Origin: Cryptobacteroides sp963543835
Lineage (GTDB): Bacteria > Bacteroidota > Bacteroidia > Bacteroidales > UBA932
Reading direction: 5' to 3'
DNA: 18,835 nucleotides
Assembly: GCA_963543835.1 (NCBI GenBank)
Contig: CAUUCY010000034.1
Coordinates: forward strand, 1 to 18,835
Program-made: the position numbers and the translations under genes
Notes under the pieces: model-generated
Seen by the model: the letters and a program-made list of their open reading frames with translations, nothing else
Told to the model about the DNA's origin: nothing
The model's database searches: none
Shown here: positions 14,631-18,835 of the stretch, piece by piece
Layout: each line of letters begins with the position of its first letter
How positions within the stretch are numbered: position 1 is the stretch's first letter

Positions 14631-16019
14631 ATGAACTCCTCAAATTTCCCGTACATCTTGTTTCTATCTTTCGTAGCTGCGCTGGGCGGAATACTCTTCG
14701 GCTACGACACCGCAGTAATTTCAGGCACTACGGCTGACGTTTCGGCACAGTTCGGGCTCAGCGAGATGAGCAAGGGCTGGTATGTAGGCTGCGCGCTCGT
14801 AGGCTCGATAATAGGAGTTGCCTGCGCAGGTATGCTGAGCGACTTTCTGGGGAGGAAAAAGACCTTGCTGATTGCCGCCATTCTTTTCAGCGTCTCCGCC
14901 ATAGGCTGCTGCCTGTGCGTAGGATTCGGAGATTTGGTGTTATACCGCATAATAGGCGGAGTGGGCATAGGCATTGTCAGCATAGTCTCCCCCATGTACA
15001 TATCAGAAATTTCTCCGGCAAAGATACGCGGCACAATGGTGGGCTTATACCAGTTGGCGGTGACATGCGGACTTCTCCTGGCATACCTTGCCAACTATAT
15101 AATACTTTCCAACGGTACGGACGCGTCTTTTTCAACCCCTTGGCTGAACAAAATTTTCGCATCCGAAATGTGGAGGGGAATGCTTGGAAGCGAGAGTGTA
15201 GTTACAGTCCTGTTTCTTATAATAGCTTTCTTCATCCCGGAAAGTCCCCGTTGGCTCATCGTCAAAGGAAAGGACGATGCCGCGCTTAAAGTGTTCCGCC
15301 GCCTCAGGACCTCCGAAGAAGGTGTCAGAGAGGAATACGAGAGCACTAAGGCTTCCATTATGGGGGAAGTCAAGAGCGAATGGAAAGTCCTGCTCGAGCC
15401 AGGTATCAGAAAAGCAGTGCTGTACGGCTCCGCAATCGCTGTTTTAGGGCAGTTCATGGGAGTGAATGCCGTGCTTTATTACGGTCCGGACATCTTTGCG
15501 GATGCCGGTCTTGCAAGTTCCGACTCATCATTCTCCACCGTTCTCGTCGGGCTCGTAAATATGTTGACGACCATACTTGCGGTGTTCATCATCGACAAAG
15601 TGGGAAGAAAGAAACTCATATACTACGGAGTGAGCAGTATGATAGTATGCCTTGTATGCATAGCTTGTTATTTCGCTTTCGGGAAGGCACTCGGGCTCAG
15701 TCCTGTCATTCTCCTCGCGCTCTTCCTGCTCTACATATTCAGCCAGGCGATTTCTATCAGCGCAGTGGTATTCGTGCTGCTCTCGGAGATGTATCCTAAC
15801 CGCGTGAGAGGCATAGCCATGTCTATAGCAGGTCTTTCCCTGTGGATAGGCACTTATCTCATAGGACAGTTCACCCCTTGGTGCATGAGCACCCTCAAGC
15901 CTCACGGCACATTCCTGCTCTTTGCATTCATGTGCCTGCCTTATATGTACATAATGTGGAAGAAGATTCCTGAAACGACAGGAAAAACCCTTGAAGAAAT
16001 AGAAAAATACTGGAAATAA
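14631..16019 (+). CDS. MFS sugar/proton symporter (XylE-like sugar porter family)
   Basis: A 462-residue inner-membrane transporter with about 12 hydrophobic segments. Sugar-porter signatures are GYDTAVISG in TM1 (about 24-32), SDFLGRKK (motif A, about 70-77), PESPRWL before the central loop (about 203-209), GQFMGVNAVLYYGPDIF in TM7, DKVGRKK in the second half and PETTGKTLEEIE near the C-terminus. The QFMGVNAVLYY block corresponds to the QQxxGxNxxxYY substrate-binding motif of this family. It probably brings a monosaccharide released in the periplasm into the cytoplasm with protons. The candidate substrate is GlcNAc or ManNAc, inferred from GH20 and the epimerase; NanT of B. fragilis is also an MFS carrier in such a locus. 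The ATG at 14592 would overlap the previous gene by 35 bases; 14631 starts the membrane domain cleanly. Its TAA overlaps the next ATG by one base (TAATG). Confidence 0.92.
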   Translation: MNSSNFPYILFLSFVAALGGILFGYDTAVISGTTADVSAQFGLSEMSKGWYVGCALVGSIIGVACAGMLSDFLGRKKTLLIAAILFSVSAIGCCLCVGFGDLVLYRIIGGVGIGIVSIVSPMYISEISPAKIRGTMVGLYQLAVTCGLLLAYLANYIILSNGTDASFSTPWLNKIFASEMWRGMLGSESVVTVLFLIIAFFIPESPRWLIVKGKDDAALKVFRRLRTSEEGVREEYESTKASIMGEVKSEWKVLLEPGIRKAVLYGSAIAVLGQFMGVNAVLYYGPDIFADAGLASSDSSFSTVLVGLVNMLTTILAVFIIDKVGRKKLIYYGVSSMIVCLVCIACYFAFGKALGLSPVILLALFLLYIFSQAISISAVVFVLLSEMYPNRVRGIAMSIAGLSLWIGTYLIGQFTPWCMSTLKPHGTFLLFAFMCLPYMYIMWKKIPETTGKTLEEIEKYWK

Positions 16020-17677
16020 TGAAGAAAATATACAGCATAGTAATTTGCTTTATCGCAGTGCTCTCCTGCGCTTCCCCAAAAGTGGAAACAGCCATAATAC
16101 CCGCTCCTGCAGAGCTGAAAGCCGGCTCGGGCGTCTTTAATATCAAAGGTCAGAAAATAAGTTATTCTCCCGAATTGGGCGAAATTTCGGCAGAGAGGAT
16201 AAAAGAGTTTGCAGAGCGGCTCAGCCTTGCCTGCGGACAGAAATCCGAACTTTCAGACAAGGTTTGCGAATGCGGTATAGCTTTCATCGCCGACAAAAAT
16301 CTGGCAGAAGAAGAATATCTGATAAAGATAAGCAGGAAAGGGATGCAGGTAAGGGCAGCTTCTCTCAACGGAGTGGTTTATGCCCTCGCAAGCATACGTC
16401 AGATGCTGCCTGTCGCAATTTACGGCAGGGAAAGAGAGCCGGACGCGAAATGGCAGCTGCCTTGCTGCGAGATTCGTGACTATCCACGCTTTGCTTATCG
16501 TGGTATGCATCTCGACATATCGCGCCACTTTTTCGATATAAATGAAGTGAAAAAGTATCTGGACATAATGGCGGAATACAAGCTCAACCGCTTCCATTGG
16601 CATCTTACGGACGATCAGGGATGGAGAATAGAGATAAAGAAATATCCGCGTCTGACAGAAAAAGGCTCGCGCCGCGCAGGCACGATGATAGGACACCTCG
16701 ACTCCGATGACATGGAGATTGTCTCCGACAAAAAGAGCTACGGAGGCTTTTACACTCAGGATGAAATAAGGGAGGTCGTAAAATATGCGGAAGGTCTCGG
16801 CATCACCGTAGTGCCTGAAATAGACCTCCCGGGACACATGCTTGCGGCACTTTCGGCATATCCCGAGCTTGGATGCACGGGAGGTCCTTACGAGGTCTGG
16901 CAACGCTGGGGAGTGGCAAAAGACGTACTGTGTGCGGGGAAAGAAAAGACATTTGAATTTCTGGAAAATGTACTCGCCGAAATTGTGGAGCTCTTCCCGG
17001 GAGAATACATACACATAGGCGGAGACGAATGCCCTAAAGACGCGTGGCGTGCCTGCGCCAAGTGCCGGAAAAGGATAAAGAGCCTGGGCATAAAAGGCGA
17101 CGAGAAGCACTCCGCAGAGGATTACTTGCAGAATTATGTTACAACGAGGATACAGAATTTCCTTGCAGCCAAGGGACGCAGGATTATAGGCTGGGACGAG
17201 ATTCTCGAGGGCAGGCTCTCCGAGGGCGCGACTATAATGTCCTGGCGCGGAGTTGCTGGAGGAATAGAGGGAGCAAAAAAGGGCTTCGATGTCATAATGA
17301 CTCCGTACAGCCATTTGTACTTCGATTTCTACCAATCTGAGGAAAAAGAGAAAGAGCCTCTTGCAATAGGCGGATACACTCCTCTTGAGAAAGTCTATTC
17401 CTTCGACCCTTATGAGGGGCTGCCCGAAGAAGCGAGGGGCCACATTCTCGGAGTACAGGCAAATCTCTGGACTGAATATATAGTCTCCGACAAGCAGCTT
17501 GAGTATATGCTGCTGCCGCGTTTGCAGGCGCTGAGCGAAGTTCAGTGGTGCAAGACGGAAAACATGGACTACGAAGTTTTCAAAGAGAAATTAACGGGCC
17601 GTCATTTCCCTGCTTTGGACAAAATGGGATACAACTACTCTAAGGCAGTCGAGGGGATTTACGGCTATTGGAAATAG
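16019..17677 (+). CDS. GH20 beta-N-acetylhexosaminidase lipoprotein
   Basis: A 552-residue exo-enzyme that removes terminal beta-linked GlcNAc or GalNAc by substrate-assisted catalysis. Signal peptide with lipobox AVLSC (Cys17), so periplasmic or surface anchored. The small alpha/beta GH20b domain spans about 25-150. The catalytic TIM barrel follows, from FAYRGMHLDISRHFF (158-172) through HWHLTDDQGWR (193-203), PEIDLPGH (266-273) and the catalytic pair D336-E337 in HIGGDECP, to WDE (392-394) and MSWRG (407-411). All core residues are present and the length is normal for single-module Bacteroidetes GH20. It is translationally coupled to the MFS gene by TAATG, so trimming and uptake of the product are linked. 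It ends one base from the convergent rimM gene, with no terminator in between. Confidence 0.96.
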   Translation: MKKIYSIVICFIAVLSCASPKVETAIIPAPAELKAGSGVFNIKGQKISYSPELGEISAERIKEFAERLSLACGQKSELSDKVCECGIAFIADKNLAEEEYLIKISRKGMQVRAASLNGVVYALASIRQMLPVAIYGREREPDAKWQLPCCEIRDYPRFAYRGMHLDISRHFFDINEVKKYLDIMAEYKLNRFHWHLTDDQGWRIEIKKYPRLTEKGSRRAGTMIGHLDSDDMEIVSDKKSYGGFYTQDEIREVVKYAEGLGITVVPEIDLPGHMLAALSAYPELGCTGGPYEVWQRWGVAKDVLCAGKEKTFEFLENVLAEIVELFPGEYIHIGGDECPKDAWRACAKCRKRIKSLGIKGDEKHSAEDYLQNYVTTRIQNFLAAKGRRIIGWDEILEGRLSEGATIMSWRGVAGGIEGAKKGFDVIMTPYSHLYFDFYQSEEKEKEPLAIGGYTPLEKVYSFDPYEGLPEEARGHILGVQANLWTEYIVSDKQLEYMLLPRLQALSEVQWCKTENMDYEVFKEKLTGRHFPALDKMGYNYSKAVEGIYGYWK

Positions 17678-17678
17678 A

Positions 17679-18158
17679 CTATAAGTCAAGAAGACCCTCG
17701 GGGATGGACATTTCCAGCACCTGAGTCTTTGGGTCGATAGACAGGATTAAATCTTCGTGGAGCGGTATCACAGCCGCTCCCTTTTTTGTTTCCACCTCTA
17801 TGCAGGGATTTGCAGGGATGTCGAGAAAAGCGCTGATCTTGCCAACCCCTTTGAGTGTCCAGCCCACGAGGGAAGCAAAGGAATCATCTTCTTCCGTCTG
17901 AATTTCGCAGTCCGCAAAGACCGCACTTCCCACTATTTCCTCAGCGTCCTCAAAGCTCTTTATGTCAGAAAAATGTATTATTGCCTTGTCCGGACCTTTG
18001 CGCTGGAAATCTTCAATAAAAAACGGAACCGGCAGTCCATCAAAATGAATGAATACCGGTTCCTTTTGATCTATATCCTCAGGACTGAAACCGCGGAATC
18101 CCACAAGGACGCCACCGTCAGTGCCGTTGGATTTGAGAATCTTGGCAATATGCAGCAT
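17679..18158 (-). CDS. rimM: 16S rRNA processing protein RimM
   Basis: A 159-residue cytoplasmic protein that assists 30S subunit assembly by binding S19 and maturing the 16S rRNA head. An N-terminal RimM barrel (about 1-85, with GGVLVGF) is followed by a PRC-like barrel. The C-terminal pattern IPANPCIEVETKK, IPLHEDLI and SIPEGLLDL matches the conserved end of RimM. The sequence is somewhat short and divergent at the N-terminus, as in other Bacteroidetes. Its ATG overlaps the rpsP stop (TAATG on the minus strand), so the two are co-transcribed, the usual rpsP-rimM order. Its stop lies one base from the end of the GH20 gene. Confidence 0.93.
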   Translation of the reverse strand: MLHIAKILKSNGTDGGVLVGFRGFSPEDIDQKEPVFIHFDGLPVPFFIEDFQRKGPDKAIIHFSDIKSFEDAEEIVGSAVFADCEIQTEEDDSFASLVGWTLKGVGKISAFLDIPANPCIEVETKKGAAVIPLHEDLILSIDPKTQVLEMSIPEGLLDL

Positions 18159-18721
18159 TACTGCTCTGCTTGAGCCTCAGCCTGGACTTCATCCTCTACA
18201 GCAGCAGGAGCCTCGGTCTCGGCTGTATTGGCAGCCTCTTCCTCAGCCTGCTTTGCAGCAAGTTCGGCAGCTTTCTTTGCAATTGCTTCCGCTCTCTCGG
18301 CGTTTACCTTGGCTTCTACAGCCGCAGCAGCCTTAGCCTTGTCGGCAGCAGCCTTGAGCAGTCCCTGTTTCTTGGCGTTTACTTTGGTATCCTTTGCAGT
18401 CATCCAAGCAGCAAATTTGGCATCTGCCTGCTCCTGGGTGAGTGCTCCCTTTGCAACGCCTCCCTGAAGGTGCTTGCGGAGAAGAACGCCCTCGTATGAG
18501 AGGATACGGCGGGTAACAAGGGTCGGTTGTGCACCGACATTAAGCCAGGCAAGAGCACGGTCCGAATTCAGGACGATGGTTGCAGGGTTTGTGTTAGGAT
18601 TGTAAGAGCCTATCTGCTCAATGTAACGTCCGTCACGAGGAGAACGAGAGTCCGCCACAACAATGTGGAAGAATGCGAAATTCTTCTTACCGCGGCGTTG
18701 AAGACGAATTTTAACAGCCAT
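18158..18721 (-). CDS. rpsP: 30S ribosomal protein S16 with long C-terminal tail
   Basis: A 187-residue protein. The first 85 or so residues are the S16 fold, with MAVKIRLQRRGKKNFAFFHI, ADSRSPRDGRYIEQIGSYNP and a VGAQPT segment, which binds 16S rRNA in the 30S body. The remaining 100 residues are an Ala/Lys/Glu-rich extension, likely helical or coiled coil (about 100-165), ending in an acidic tail (EDEVQAEAQAEQ). Such long S16 proteins are common in Bacteroidetes; the E. coli protein lacks the tail. First gene of the operon with rimM, read from the promoter at 18783-18813, with an A/T-rich leader and no clear Shine-Dalgarno site. Confidence 0.97.
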   Translation of the reverse strand: MAVKIRLQRRGKKNFAFFHIVVADSRSPRDGRYIEQIGSYNPNTNPATIVLNSDRALAWLNVGAQPTLVTRRILSYEGVLLRKHLQGGVAKGALTQEQADAKFAAWMTAKDTKVNAKKQGLLKAAADKAKAAAAVEAKVNAERAEAIAKKAAELAAKQAEEEAANTAETEAPAAVEDEVQAEAQAEQ

Positions 18722-18782
18722 TGTGAATCTGTTTTATAAAAGTTAATAAAATAATATTGCCCCTACTCGAGGAAGCGGACGG

Positions 18783-18813
18783 CAAATATACGTAAAATTT
18801 TCTCTTCTGCCAA
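18783..18813 (-). promoter_or_regulatory. Bacteroidetes-type promoter of rpsP-rimM
   Basis: On the minus strand TTG (18813-18811), a 20-base spacer, then TATATTTG (18790-18783), a full match to the Bacteroidetes sigma-ABfr consensus (-33 TTTG or TTG, 19-21 bases, -7 TAnnTTTG). Transcription would start near 18776, leaving a leader of about 55 bases before rpsP. Confidence 0.75.
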
Positions 18814-18835
18814 CTTGGCGATGCAAAAAATACAT

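Noticed and set aside
16253..17443. A 396-codon open frame on the minus strand inside the GH20 gene
   Set aside because: The plus-strand frame carries every GH20 motif. The minus-strand translation has no domain or coherent composition and is a shadow of the real gene.
1456..17677. A complete sialic-acid utilisation locus
   Set aside because: An AGE-family epimerase, MFS carrier and GH20 occur in such loci, but no sialidase, sialate esterase or neuraminate lyase gene is present, and NAGPA is not part of the known nan set.
17675..17686. Small palindrome GACTATAAGTC at the GH20/rimM junction as a terminator
   Set aside because: The arms are four bases with a three-base loop and there is no T-run, so it is too weak to call.
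1..18835. CRISPR arrays, insertion sequences, integrase or attachment sites, tRNA or rRNA genes
   Set aside because: I saw no regularly spaced repeats, transposase-like frames or cloverleaf structures on either strand. Coding density is high and the genes are intact.

Overview
This window most likely comes from a gut-type member of the Bacteroidales. The evidence is a SusC/SusD pair, BACON-type and Ig-like surface lipoproteins, promoters of the Bacteroidetes form (TTG, about 20 bases, then TAnnTTTG), AT-rich leaders with few Shine-Dalgarno sites, and a ribosomal protein S16 with the long C-terminal tail common in this phylum. Base composition is moderate and frequent ATA isoleucine codons are seen. 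I do not assign a genus.

Layout. Positions 1-119 hold no gene I can identify. A ROK-family repressor gene (120-1328, minus) faces a long plus-strand operon across a 127-bp intergenic region. That region carries three copies of a 9-base motif, TATTTTGCA or its complement, which look like ROK operators. The first operon (1456-13374) encodes, in order: a cytoplasmic N-acylglucosamine 2-epimerase family enzyme, SusC, SusD, a surface lipoprotein with a propeller-like C-terminus, a phosphodiester glycosidase (NAGPA/DUF2233) lipoprotein, a GHL10-type TIM-barrel lipoprotein, and a BACON-containing lipoprotein whose C-terminal half is paralogous to the first surface lipoprotein. A strong hairpin terminator (13393-13432) closes it. 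A second operon (13514-17677) encodes a Tat-exported DUF4434-like TIM-barrel lipoprotein, an MFS sugar/proton symporter and a GH20 beta-hexosaminidase lipoprotein. One base further on, converging on it, are the housekeeping genes rimM and rpsP (minus strand) with their own promoter at the right edge. No stretch longer than 300 bases lacks a gene.

How the genes may work together (inference). This is a polysaccharide utilisation locus for a glycan containing N-acetylhexosamine. Surface lipoproteins bind it, GHL10 and perhaps the DUF4434 enzyme cut the backbone, the NAGPA enzyme opens sugar-1-phosphodiester bonds, SusC/SusD import fragments, GH20 trims terminal beta-GlcNAc/GalNAc, the MFS carrier takes the monosaccharide into the cytoplasm, and the epimerase interconverts ManNAc and GlcNAc. 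The ROK protein, closest in type to NagC, would sense the released sugar. The unusual part is the phosphodiester glycosidase combined with an N-acylhexosamine epimerase and two uncharacterised TIM-barrel enzymes. This suggests a phosphate-linked amino-sugar polymer, such as a bacterial capsule or wall polymer, as the target. The known Bacteroides NanE/NanT/GH20 sialic-acid loci are the main alternative, but no sialidase or sialic acid lyase is visible here.
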